From: Alistipes sp.
Lineage (GTDB): Bacteria; Bacteroidota; Bacteroidia; Bacteroidales; Rikenellaceae
Direction: 5' to 3'
Assembly: GCA_017631035.1 (NCBI GenBank)
Contig: JAGBUB010000032.1
Location: forward strand, 1 to 57,797
DNA length: 57,797 bases
Each line of letters opens with the position of its first letter. Within the stretch, counting starts at the first letter, position 1. The notes beneath the pieces are model-generated. The model was not told the DNA's origin, made no database searches, and saw only the letters and a list, made by a program, of their open reading frames with translations. A program made the position numbers and the translations under genes. Below are positions 35,737 to 44,094 of the stretch, one piece after another.

Positions 35737-35768
35737 GCTGCACTTCATTCGAGGTGCAGCTTTTTTTT
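35737..35768 (+). terminator. Terminator of the rhamnosidase gene
   Basis: 8-bp stem (GCTGCACT with GGTGCAGC, one G-U) followed by eight T residues. Confidence 0.88.
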
Positions 35769-35919
35769 GCTCCTTGGGTGAAACCGAAAAGTGGCTGCCA
35801 CGAATATGGTTGCACGGCTGATGGGTGTGCTGTTGTGTGGTGTGGGATTTGTTGCAGCGGGCGCTAAGGATGTTTGGCCTGCGCTTGCGAGAGAGTAGGT
35901 AAGGGTATAAAACAAAAAA

Positions 35920-35937
35920 AGATGTCTTTCGACATCT
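35920..35937 (-). terminator. Terminator of tRNA-Glu
   Basis: 7-bp stem AGATGTC/GACATCT with TTTC-type loop; on the minus strand followed by TTTTTTTGTTTT. It lies just after the tRNA 3' end. Confidence 0.8.
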
Positions 35938-35944
35938 TCTTTAG

Positions 35945-36016
35945 TAGTGGATAGGGGATTCGAACCCCTATGTCATGCGTGAGAGGCATGTATCCTAGCC
36001 CTTAGATGAATCCACC
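35945..36016 (-). tRNA. tRNA-Glu (anticodon CTC)
   Basis: Cloverleaf seen on the minus strand: acceptor GGTGGAT/ATCCACT (first pair G-U), D arm with AAGGGCTAGGA, anticodon stem CATGC/GCATG around loop CTCTCAC, T arm with GGGGTTCGAATCCCC. The anticodon CTC reads GAG. The CCA end is not encoded. It has its own promoter and terminator. Confidence 0.93.
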
Positions 36017-36033
36017 GTTTTGTTTTGACACTG

Positions 36034-36064
36034 CAAATATACGGCAAAAAATTAACTCTGCAAA
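36034..36064 (-). promoter_or_regulatory. Promoter of tRNA-Glu
   Basis: Minus-strand TTTG (36061-36064), 19-nt spacer, TATATTTG (36034-36041), 17 nt before the tRNA 5' end. Confidence 0.78.
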
Positions 36065-36188
36065 TTTTTACACAAAAAAAATGCAAAAAATCGCATTTTT
36101 GTCTCTCCAAGAGCTAAGATGCCTCTTTTTTGCAGCCTTCAGCCATCCAAATGAGGTGTAAAATTACGAATGCTTGATATATTTTTAG

Positions 36189-36196
36189 TATATTTG
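36189..36196 (+). promoter_or_regulatory. Candidate -7 box for the TIM-barrel lipoprotein gene
   Basis: TATATTTG, 54 nt upstream of the ATG at 36251; no clear -33 TTTG. Confidence 0.5.
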
Positions 36197-36250
36197 TCAT
36201 AATGGGTCCTCGGGACAGTATGAAAAACTTACTGCTAACAAGAACAAAAT

Positions 36251-37375
36251 ATGAAAAGAAAGGATTTTATCGTCCAGACTGCCGTTGGCCTGGCCGCTTT
36301 AGGAGTTGGAATCAGTTGCTCGCAACAGAAAAAAGTCTCTATTCCAAAGTTCGGACCCCAGACTGCGACTGCCCCGAATGGGGATATTCGCTCCCTGCTG
36401 CTGCATCTGGGTCGCAATATGTGGTGCGACTACCCCAGCGTGCTTATGGGCGACACCTTCATTGAGGGCTCAAAGACTCTGGTTCGTAAACCATATACAA
36501 ACATCGTGTGGACCGACGAGCGCTGGCGTTATACTGTAGATTATGCGGCTAAGGCGGGCATCAATATGATTGTCATCGACCTGGGCGAGGGTCTGTTCTA
36601 TCCCAGCCATCCCGAGTTTGCCATCGAGGGTACGTGGAGTGTCGAGAAGATGCGCGAGGAGATTGCATATATGAATAGCCTGGGCATCGAGGCCATCCCC
36701 AAGTTGAACTTCTCGACTACGCATAACGGCTGGATGTGCGATTATACCCATATGGTGTCGTCGCAGCCCTACTATCGTATGTGCGAAGAGGTGATCAGCG
36801 ACGTGATGGAGATCTTTGGTCATCCACGATTCTTCCATATTGGTATGGATGAGGAGCGAGCAAATTTCCTCGAGGGCGAGCAGTCGCATTATATCTGCGT
36901 GCGTAAGGGTGATGTGTGGTGGCAGGATTTTCTGCATATCGTCCGTACGGTGGAGAAGCACGGCGCGCGTGTTTGGATGTGGAGCGACTACTGCTGGTGG
37001 AATGAGGATTTCTATGAGCGTTGCCCCAAGAGTGTGATTCAGCAGAACTGGTTCTATGACGAGAAGTATGGTGGCTTCGACATTGAGACCAACACAACGT
37101 CAAATGTCAGAATCTTGAAAGCCTACGTCAAGCTCAACGAGGCTGGTTTCGATCAGGTTCCCTGCGGCACCAATTGGGTAGGGCAGACACGTCGTGAGCT
37201 CGGTGTAGGTGCCGACGATGTGATTGGCAAGTTGGTGCAGTTTGGTCGCAGGACCATCCCCAAGGAGCGCCTTATGGGCTTTATGATGGCTCCGTGGGAG
37301 TTGGATGTGGATCAGGAAGGACCTTTCAAGAAGGTGTTGCGAGGCATCGACCTTATGCAGGAGGCAATGAAATAG
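36251..37375 (+). CDS. Exported GH20-like TIM-barrel protein
   Basis: 374 residues. N-terminal signal MKRKDFIVQTAVGLAALGVG with a lipobox-like GISC (Cys23), the same tetrapeptide as in the rhamnosidase. The barrel shows INMIVIDLGEGL, IPKLNFS and HIGMDEE (196-202), the last resembling the Asp-Glu catalytic pair of GH20 (HxGGDE). WMWSDYCWW and QNWFYD look like later barrel strands. It may be a glycosidase, but the GH20 insertion domains are missing, so the substrate is unknown. Monocistronic; convergent with the DUF1080 gene. Confidence 0.68.
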   Translation: MKRKDFIVQTAVGLAALGVGISCSQQKKVSIPKFGPQTATAPNGDIRSLLLHLGRNMWCDYPSVLMGDTFIEGSKTLVRKPYTNIVWTDERWRYTVDYAAKAGINMIVIDLGEGLFYPSHPEFAIEGTWSVEKMREEIAYMNSLGIEAIPKLNFSTTHNGWMCDYTHMVSSQPYYRMCEEVISDVMEIFGHPRFFHIGMDEERANFLEGEQSHYICVRKGDVWWQDFLHIVRTVEKHGARVWMWSDYCWWNEDFYERCPKSVIQQNWFYDEKYGGFDIETNTTSNVRILKAYVKLNEAGFDQVPCGTNWVGQTRRELGVGADDVIGKLVQFGRRTIPKERLMGFMMAPWELDVDQEGPFKKVLRGIDLMQEAMK

Positions 37376-37446
37376 TGCGCACAAGGCGTAATGATATGGG
37401 GCGGTGCTGGGTTATGTCGGGCTGCCCCATTTATATATAAGTATAG

Positions 37447-37482
37447 AAAAACTGCCCGGCCTTACGGCTGGGCAGTTTTTTA
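37447..37482. terminator. Bidirectional terminator between TIM-barrel and DUF1080 genes
   Basis: 10-bp core stem (AAAACTGCCC with GGGCAGTTTT) with inner GC pairing and T-tracts on both strands. Confidence 0.9.
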
Positions 37483-37515
37483 TTTTTGAGCCTTGCGAGG
37501 CTCGTCAATCATATA

Positions 37516-40305
37516 TTACAACTCCTTCACGCGGATGTTGCGGTACTTGATACCCTCGCCGTGACCGCACAAACCGATGTGACCCTTCTTGTTGAAGAGG
37601 CCGGGGTGGTTGAGCTTATCCACTGTGTAGGGGTTCTTGTCGCTGCCATCGGGAGCCACGTTGTGGCCCTTGGTAGCGGTGCGGATGTTACCATCGACGA
37701 TAACCTGACCATCAACTGTTACGGTGATGCGGTCGCCCTTCACGCGAATCTCCTCCTGGTGCCACTCGCCAAGTGCGCCCCACTTGATGCGCTTTGCGGG
37801 GATGATACCGTATACCGAGCCGTGTACCTGATACTCGCGCAGGTTCTTGTAGATGGGTGAGTCGTGGTGCAACACCTGAATCTCCATACCGTGATATGCA
37901 GCATCTACGCCCATAGGGGTACGGATACCGATACCGTTGTTCACGCCGTCGCGGTCGAAGCAGAACTCAAAGCGCAGAACGAAGTCGGCATACTCCTTCT
38001 TGGTGTAGAGGTTACCTGTTGTGCCATAAGCAGCGGTAACATACATATAACCATCCATAGGCTGGTAAGCCTCCAGGTTACCTGTCCACGCGTCCATATT
38101 TTGGCCGTCGAACAAAAGCTCGAAGCCCTCCTTGCGCTCCTCGTCAGAGAGGGGAGTGAGGATTGAGTATGAGCCACGCTCCTTGTTGGCGTTGATGAAG
38201 TTCTCGATATCCTTGCGCTTGTATACAGCGTCGCCATCGTTTACAGTTGCGGCAACCTTCTCCAAGAGCTCCTTCACCTCTACCGAGTAGAACTCGGGGT
38301 GCTTGGTAGCAATCTCGAGCACGGTGTTAGCCGATGCCTGTGCTGTAGCCTCGTCGTCCATATACTCGGCGGCGAGCATCATAGCCTGATATACCTGTGT
38401 GGGTGAGAGACCCTTCAACGCCGCGTTCTTGTTTGCTACCGAGGGGTTGGTCTCCAACGCCTTGCGGTAGAGCATATACTTCTGGTCGTTGTTGCGCTCC
38501 GATGCGCTCACGAGTGCGATATAACGTGCAATAGCCTTATCCTTGAGAGCGGGAGTGGTGGTAGCCACCTCGTACATAGTCTCAATCATCGAGTCGTCGC
38601 TAATCAGACACAAGCTCTCAAATGCTACGCCATCGACATTGCCAGCCTTGAAGCCCTCGACGATGGGGGCAATAGCCTCCTTTGCGCCTGTGGCTGCGAG
38701 GATGGGGTAGTAGAGGTGCTTCTTTGCACCAGCCTTGGCCATACGAGCCTCGACCATCTTAACCTGCTCGGCGGGAGCCTTCTCCTGAATAGCCTTTGTG
38801 ATGGCGGGAGCCATATCCTTACCCTGCTCGAGGAGGTTGCACAATGCTGCGAAGTTAGCCTCGGTTGCATTTGTTGTAAGGGCGGGAATAGCGCTGTCGT
38901 CGCCACCATTGTCAACCCATACCAATACCTTCGATGCCGAAGCGGTGATGCGGCGCTTAGCCAATACCTGCTTTGCGATGGCACGAGCCGAAGAGTTGGT
39001 GTCCATCACGCGAACGAACTCGTCGTTAATTGAGCCGTTGAACGAGAGCAGGCCATCGACCAAAGCCTTGTTTACAGCCTCGCTGTTCTCCTTCTGCATA
39101 CGAGCGGTGAGGGCCTTCAACGCTACGTCGCCACCAATCTTCGATGCGGCAGCGATAGCTGTAGCGGCAACATCGTCGTTTGTGCAAGCTACATAGGGAG
39201 CAATAGCTGAAATCTGCTTCTCGGCGTGGTTAGCACCGAGCCAGCTCAGGATGTCGATACGAGCCTCTACGCTTGCCTTGGGCAGCGCAGCTGCGATAGC
39301 GGCATAGGTTGCATCGTCGGCAAACTGCTCGGCAACACGCATTGCGCCGTAGCGGTAGTCGCGACAATCCTCCTTCAGAGCCTTCACTACAAGTGAAGTG
39401 ATGTCGGCGCCCTTAATCTGAGCCAACAAATCAAGACCTGCGATGCGCACGTTGGGCTTCTCAACCTTCAGAAGCTGCTTGGCAGCCTTCATAACGGCCT
39501 TCTCGTCGTGCTTGAGAAGGTGACCATTCAATAGACGGATATATGCACCGTAAGCATTTGTAGAGTCAAATGTGTAGCCTGCCTCCTTGGCTGCAGCGGC
39601 CAAAACCTTAGCCGAGGGCTCGCCACCCCAAGCACCCAGGGCAGTGTAAATCTGAGTCTTAAGCTCGGGTGTAGCACCATTCAACCACTCGATCAGAATG
39701 GGCTCGCCATCGTGGAAGTGGCTCTTATATGATGCAATCTGTGCGAGCAACACCTTGCTGATGCCGTTCTCGGCCTGCTCTGCCATAAGGTGCTCCACAG
39801 CGTGGTCGGTGCCCTTAACTGAAGCCAAAGCGCGAGCGGCGAAGTTTGCCATATAGTCATCCTTGAGGTACTCAGCAAAGAAGTGAGCATCGTCGCCTGT
39901 AGCACAAATCTGCAGGGCGGTCATAAGGAATGCCTTGTTGGGGTTGTTGGTAGTCTTCTTGATGGCAGCCTTCAAACCAGAGCGAACGCCCTCACGGTGA
40001 GCGGCACCCTCCTTGGTTACGAACGATGCAACGCCATTTACGGCATACTCGACGGGTGAGTTGTTCACACCCTCGGCCATAGGCTCCAACATCATCGAGA
40101 GCATCTCAATACCCTCGGCGCCCGTAGCGGCCAACTCGGCCATCACCTGATTGTATACGGCGGGAGTCTGGGCGGGCATCTGCGCCAGAGCGTCCGACAC
40201 GATGGTCGATGTGGCGCGGTTGCGGTTGTCCTGCGCGTTCACAGCCACGAGTGGCATCACGAGCAGGGCGAGAATTATAAGAAATCTTTTCATTGTAGTC
40301 ATCAT
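37516..40305 (-). CDS. Exported helical-repeat protein with C-terminal DUF1080 (3-keto-disaccharide hydrolase family) domain
   Basis: 929 residues (925 if started at the second ATG, 40293). Signal peptide ending near AVNAQ. Residues about 30-700 are an Ala-rich array of helical, HEAT-like repeats. The C-terminal 200 residues (from about 725, GFELLFDGQNMDAWTG to YRNIRVKEL) are a jelly-roll of family PF06439, whose members act on 3-keto-glycosides or bind sugars. The residue pattern NGIGIRTP, MEIQVL and YQVHGSVYGI is typical. It starts 12 nt after the stop of a Tat-exported Gfo/Idh/MocA oxidoreductase, a pairing that fits oxidation at C3 of a sugar followed by cleavage. Confidence 0.85.
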   Translation of the reverse strand: MMTTMKRFLIILALLVMPLVAVNAQDNRNRATSTIVSDALAQMPAQTPAVYNQVMAELAATGAEGIEMLSMMLEPMAEGVNNSPVEYAVNGVASFVTKEGAAHREGVRSGLKAAIKKTTNNPNKAFLMTALQICATGDDAHFFAEYLKDDYMANFAARALASVKGTDHAVEHLMAEQAENGISKVLLAQIASYKSHFHDGEPILIEWLNGATPELKTQIYTALGAWGGEPSAKVLAAAAKEAGYTFDSTNAYGAYIRLLNGHLLKHDEKAVMKAAKQLLKVEKPNVRIAGLDLLAQIKGADITSLVVKALKEDCRDYRYGAMRVAEQFADDATYAAIAAALPKASVEARIDILSWLGANHAEKQISAIAPYVACTNDDVAATAIAAASKIGGDVALKALTARMQKENSEAVNKALVDGLLSFNGSINDEFVRVMDTNSSARAIAKQVLAKRRITASASKVLVWVDNGGDDSAIPALTTNATEANFAALCNLLEQGKDMAPAITKAIQEKAPAEQVKMVEARMAKAGAKKHLYYPILAATGAKEAIAPIVEGFKAGNVDGVAFESLCLISDDSMIETMYEVATTTPALKDKAIARYIALVSASERNNDQKYMLYRKALETNPSVANKNAALKGLSPTQVYQAMMLAAEYMDDEATAQASANTVLEIATKHPEFYSVEVKELLEKVAATVNDGDAVYKRKDIENFINANKERGSYSILTPLSDEERKEGFELLFDGQNMDAWTGNLEAYQPMDGYMYVTAAYGTTGNLYTKKEYADFVLRFEFCFDRDGVNNGIGIRTPMGVDAAYHGMEIQVLHHDSPIYKNLREYQVHGSVYGIIPAKRIKWGALGEWHQEEIRVKGDRITVTVDGQVIVDGNIRTATKGHNVAPDGSDKNPYTVDKLNHPGLFNKKGHIGLCGHGEGIKYRNIRVKEL

Positions 40306-40317
40306 TAATGGGTTAGG

Positions 40318-41613
40318 TTAAAATGTCCAGGGAGCACGCATAGGCTGGTCGATCAGTGCGTTGGCTGCATCGTCGCCAATGAACTGCAACTTCACGGGGT
40401 CGAACTCCAGTGTGCGGTTAAGACGCAATGCGCACAGACCCATATTCACGATTGTAGCCGAACGGAAACCGTTGATCTCGTTCAGAGCGAACTTCTCGCG
40501 GTTGTGGATACACTTGATGAAGTCGGTGTTCTGAGGCTCGGGATCGGGCAACTCCGAGAGCAAATCCATAATGTTGTGTGCGGGCTGACCATTGAGCTCT
40601 ACGCGGAATCCCTGATAAATCTTACCCTTGGGACCCTCGATGTAGGGAGCTGTGGGGTCGCCGTGCTCCTCACCCTGCAGGATGATCTGGCAACCGTCGT
40701 CATAGGTGTATACAATCTTGCGCCAAGTGCCGATAGCATCCCAGTGCTGCTCGGGAGCATCTACCTCCACCTTGATGGGCGATGTGTTGTCCTTGCCCAG
40801 AATGTACTGCACGGGGTCGATGTAGTGCTGGCCCATATCGCCCAGACCACCACCATCGTAGTCCCAGTAACCACGGAAGGTCTGGTGAGTACGGTGCTCG
40901 TTGTAGGGCTTGTAGGGTGCCGGACCGAGCCACAAATCGTAGTCGAGATTCTTGGGAACGGGCTGCTCAACAAGGTTCTCCTTACCTACCCAGAAGAATT
41001 TCCAGTTAAAACCAGTGTAGCCCGAGATGGTCACCTTCAAAGGCCAACCCAGAAGACCGCTGTCAACGAGCTTCTTCAGGGGCTGAACTGTAGTACCCAA
41101 GCCGTAGAAGGTATCCTTGAATCGGAACCAGGTGTTCAAACGGAAGATACGGCCATTCTGGCGTACTGCCTCCATTACTCGCTTACCCTCGCCGATGGTA
41201 CGCGTCATAGGCTTCTCGCACCAGATGTCCTTGCCAGCCTTAGCAGCCTCAACGGCCATAAGTCCGTGCCAGTGGGGAGGAGTTGCGATGTGAACTACGT
41301 CGACGTTGGGGTCGTTGATCAAATCGCGATAGAGGTGATAACCCTTTACGGTCTCATTGAGGCGCTCCTTCGACAGACGCACACCCTTCTCAAGGTGCAA
41401 ATCGTCAACGTCGCAAACTGCTACCAAACGGCACTTCTCGTCGCTTGAGAAGTGGTTCTCGCTGAAACCGATACCACCCATACCGATGATACCCTTGGTC
41501 AATTGATCGTTGGGGGCAATGTGACCCGGACCTCCGAGTACGCGGCGCGGAACGATGGTCAGCGCAGCCAAACCACCCAGAGATTTTAGAAATTCTTTTC
41601 TGTTGATTGCCAT
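40318..41613 (-). CDS. Tat-exported Gfo/Idh/MocA oxidoreductase
   Basis: 431 residues. N-terminus MAINRKEFLKSLGGLAALTIVPRRVLG is a Tat-type signal (NRKEF). The Rossmann domain follows (GIIGMGGIGFS, CDVDD) with WCEKPMTRTIGEGKRV, the EKP motif whose Lys is catalytic, and the sugar-binding domain with DYDGGGLGDMGQHYIDP. It probably oxidises or reduces a sugar at C3 with tightly bound NAD(P) outside the cytoplasm. First gene of the pair with the DUF1080 protein. Confidence 0.88.
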   Translation of the reverse strand: MAINRKEFLKSLGGLAALTIVPRRVLGGPGHIAPNDQLTKGIIGMGGIGFSENHFSSDEKCRLVAVCDVDDLHLEKGVRLSKERLNETVKGYHLYRDLINDPNVDVVHIATPPHWHGLMAVEAAKAGKDIWCEKPMTRTIGEGKRVMEAVRQNGRIFRLNTWFRFKDTFYGLGTTVQPLKKLVDSGLLGWPLKVTISGYTGFNWKFFWVGKENLVEQPVPKNLDYDLWLGPAPYKPYNEHRTHQTFRGYWDYDGGGLGDMGQHYIDPVQYILGKDNTSPIKVEVDAPEQHWDAIGTWRKIVYTYDDGCQIILQGEEHGDPTAPYIEGPKGKIYQGFRVELNGQPAHNIMDLLSELPDPEPQNTDFIKCIHNREKFALNEINGFRSATIVNMGLCALRLNRTLEFDPVKLQFIGDDAANALIDQPMRAPWTF

Positions 41614-41812
41614 AATATGTTATTTTTAACGTGTTTTGTCCATTTCGGGAAATTCCCTTTCGAGGAGTATATTCGTTGTAAAGTTACGCTTTTAATTTCG
41701 AACCTCAAAATTTTATACTTCGTATAATTGCAATTTCCACTATTTATCTGCTATTTTGCACGAGAGTGTAATTGTCGGGTGTGGGGAATTATGATTTTCG
41801 GGAAAAAGTCAT

Positions 41813-41820
41813 TATCTTTG
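41813..41820 (+). promoter_or_regulatory. Candidate -7 box for the SDR-uxuA genes
   Basis: TATCTTTG 40 nt before the SDR ATG; -33 element not clear. Confidence 0.5.
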
Positions 41821-41860
41821 TTATGATGGCATAAAAGTAACAACCATAAAAAATATTGCA

Positions 41861-42673
41861 ATGAAAGATCTTTTTTGTGTAAAGGATAGAGTCATCGTCA
41901 TCACCGGCGCTACAGGCGTGCTGGGTGCATCGATGGTCGAGCATTTTGCCGAAGAGGGTGCCCGTGTGGTTATCCTCGGCCGTAATCGTGAGGTGGGCTC
42001 ACGCCTTGAGAGTGAGGCCAAAGCTAAGGGCGGTGATGCGCTCTTCTTGGAGTGCAACGTGCTTGATAAGGCGTCGCTGGAGAGCTGCTACGACTCGATT
42101 ATGGAGGCCTATGGCCGCATCGATGTGCTTATCAATGGTGCAGGAGGTAATCAGGCTGGAGCAACCGTTCCGCCCGATAAGACTATCTTCGATCTTGATA
42201 TCGATGCTGTAAAGCAGGTCGTGGAACTCAACCTATTTGGTACTATTCTGCCTACGATGGTATTCGTAAAGGCTATGGTGGCTCAGGGTGGTGGCTCGAT
42301 TATCAATGTCGCCTCGGAGGCGGCTTTGCGTCCCCTTACTCGTGTGGCGGGCTATGGCGCAGCAAAGGCGGCTGTTATAAATTGGACAAAATATATGTGT
42401 GGCGAGTTGGCCATAAAGTTTGGCGAGGGCTTCCGCGTAAATGCCATTGCACCAGGCTTCCTCTTGACCAACCAGAATCGCGACCTCTTGACTAATCCCG
42501 ATGGCTCACTCACTCCGCGTGCCGAGACCATCATCGCACATACACCGTTCAAGCGCTTTGGTGAGCCCGAGGAGCTGCTCGGCACACTGCAGTGGCTGGC
42601 ATCCGATGCTTCGAAGTTCGTTACGGGCACGCTGACCGTTGTGGATGGCGGTTTTGATGCATTCTCAATCTAA
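41861..42673 (+). CDS. SDR-family D-mannonate oxidoreductase (fructuronate reductase)
   Basis: 270-residue short-chain dehydrogenase. The TGATGVLG nucleotide-binding motif, NGAGGNQ, catalytic Ser/Tyr/Lys region (NVASEAAL, then YGAAKAAV: Tyr-x-x-x-Lys) and the C-terminal VDGGFDAF are intact. SDR enzymes of this kind next to uxuA in Bacteroidales replace the classic UxuB and interconvert fructuronate and mannonate with NAD(P)H. Function is inferred from the neighbour uxuA; the residues only prove an active SDR. Confidence 0.85.
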   Translation: MKDLFCVKDRVIVITGATGVLGASMVEHFAEEGARVVILGRNREVGSRLESEAKAKGGDALFLECNVLDKASLESCYDSIMEAYGRIDVLINGAGGNQAGATVPPDKTIFDLDIDAVKQVVELNLFGTILPTMVFVKAMVAQGGGSIINVASEAALRPLTRVAGYGAAKAAVINWTKYMCGELAIKFGEGFRVNAIAPGFLLTNQNRDLLTNPDGSLTPRAETIIAHTPFKRFGEPEELLGTLQWLASDASKFVTGTLTVVDGGFDAFSI

Positions 42674-42693
42674 TAAAACCCACCTAAAAAGGT

Positions 42694-42775
42694 GATTTTT
42701 GCGTTACGCTCCTTCTCGAATCCTCACATACGCTTAGTATGCTACGTATTCTCGAAGTTCGCAAGCCTAAAAATC
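42694..42775. repeat. Imperfect-palindrome intergenic repeat, copy 2
   Basis: Large stem between the SDR gene and uxuA: outer arms GATTTTT (42694-42700) and AAAAATC (42769-42775), inner imperfect arms around CTTCTCGAA and TTCTCGAAG. The left half (CGTTACGCT, CTCGAA, CCTCA) matches the element at 2874-2940. A short hairpin (CACC/GGTG, 42681-42694) touches its 5' edge and could act as a weak terminator. Confidence 0.55.
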
Positions 42776-42816
42776 CCTCTTTTTATGTGAGTTTTAGGAA
42801 TGTTATGGCAAAGGAC

Positions 42817-42858
42817 TTTTGCATTTTGAATTATGAATTTTGCATTTTGAATTATGAT
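42817..42858. repeat. 21-bp tandem duplication overlapping the uxuA start
   Basis: Two copies of a 21-bp unit (TTTTGCATTTTGAATTATGA plus one base), identical except for the last position. The second copy contains the ATG of uxuA (42854-42856). The same 24-nt core occurs in reverse at 49183-49207. Confidence 0.8.
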
Positions 42859-44029
42859 ACTTTGTACCCAATCGTGGCGTTGGTACGGACCCAACGACCC
42901 CGTATCGTTAAGCAATATACGTCAGGCGGGAGCGACCGACATCGTTCACGCCCTGCACCACATACCCAATGGCGAGGTGTGGCCCATCGAAGAGATTCGT
43001 GCACGCCAGCAGATGATAGCCGATGCAGGCCTTCGTTGGAGCGTTGTGGAGAGTGTCCCCGTACACGAACATATCAAGACGCAGACAGGTGATTTTCAGC
43101 AGTATATCGACAACTACAAGCAGTCGATTCGCAACCTTGCCGCTTGTGGCATCCACTGCATAACCTATAACTTTATGCCCGTCTTGGATTGGACTCGTAC
43201 CGACCTTGCCTACGAGGTGGAGGATGGCTCGCGTGCCCTGCGCTTCGAGCGAGCAGCCTTTATGGCCTTCGACCTCTTTATCTTGCGTCGCCCTGCGGCC
43301 GAGAACGAGTATTCGGCCGATGAGAAGGCTGTGGCGAAGACTCGCTTTGATGCGATGTCGGACGAGGAGCGTGAACGCCTCACTCGCAATATGATTGCAG
43401 GTCTGCCAGGCTCGGAGGAGAGTTTTACCGTCGAGCAGTTCCAGCAGGCGCTCGACCGCTATGCCAAGATCGATGCCGAGCAGTTGCGAAGTAATCTGAT
43501 TTACTTCTTGCAGGAGGTCTGCCCTGTGGCCGATGAGTGTGGCTCGCAGATGGTTATCCACCCCGATGATCCCCCATATCCTATTCTTGGCTTGCCCCGC
43601 ATTTTGTCTACGGCCGAGGATTTCCGTCGCCTTATTGAGGCGGTACCCAATCCCTCGAATGGCTTGTGCCTATGCACGGGCTCGTTTGGCGTGAGAGCCG
43701 ACAACGACCTGCCCCAGATGATGCGCGAGTTTGGCGAGAGAGTAGGCTTTGTTCATCTGCGCTCTACGCGACGCGATGCAGATGGTAATTTCCAGGAGGA
43801 TAATCACCTGGAGGGCGATGTGCCTATGTATGAGGTGATGCGTGCCCTGCTCGAGATTCAGCAGAAGTATGGTCGCAGCATACCTATGCGTCCCGACCAC
43901 GGCCATCAGATGTGCGACGACCTGGAGCGTAAGTCAAATCCTGGTTATTCGTGCTATGGCCGTATGCGAGGCCTTGCCGAGTTGCGAGGTTTGGAGATGG
44001 GAATTGCCTACTCTATTTACAATAAATAG
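42854..44029 (+). CDS. uxuA: Mannonate dehydratase
   Basis: 391 residues; dehydrates D-mannonate to 2-keto-3-deoxygluconate. [20 protein letters not shown] and [12 protein letters not shown] at the N-terminus, [15 protein letters not shown] (metal-binding His), and the C-terminal [11 protein letters not shown] are all family hallmarks. Start at 42854 gives the normal N-terminus, and this ATG lies in a repeat; a five-codon upstream frame (ATG 42833) ends 6 nt before it. Acts between the SDR enzyme and KdgK. Confidence 0.96.
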   Translation: MILCTQSWRWYGPNDPVSLSNIRQAGATDIVHALHHIPNGEVWPIEEIRARQQMIADAGLRWSVVESVPVHEHIKTQTGDFQQYIDNYKQSIRNLAACGIHCITYNFMPVLDWTRTDLAYEVEDGSRALRFERAAFMAFDLFILRRPAAENEYSADEKAVAKTRFDAMSDEERERLTRNMIAGLPGSEESFTVEQFQQALDRYAKIDAEQLRSNLIYFLQEVCPVADECGSQMVIHPDDPPYPILGLPRILSTAEDFRRLIEAVPNPSNGLCLCTGSFGVRADNDLPQMMREFGERVGFVHLRSTRRDADGNFQEDNHLEGDVPMYEVMRALLEIQQKYGRSIPMRPDHGHQMCDDLERKSNPGYSCYGRMRGLAELRGLEMGIAYSIYNK

Positions 44030-44042
44030 GATTTACCTAAAC

Positions 44043-44078
44043 AAAAAAAGGTTGCCCGAAAAGAGGCAACCTTTTTTG
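44043..44078. terminator. Bidirectional terminator between uxuA and the MFS gene
   Basis: Long stem: AAAAAAGGTTGCC with GGCAACCTTTTTT, T-tracts on both strands. Confidence 0.92.
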
Positions 44079-44094
44079 TTTGCAGTAAACTTCG

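Noticed and set aside
42817-42858. CRISPR array
   Set aside because: The units are directly adjacent without spacers, and there are only two.
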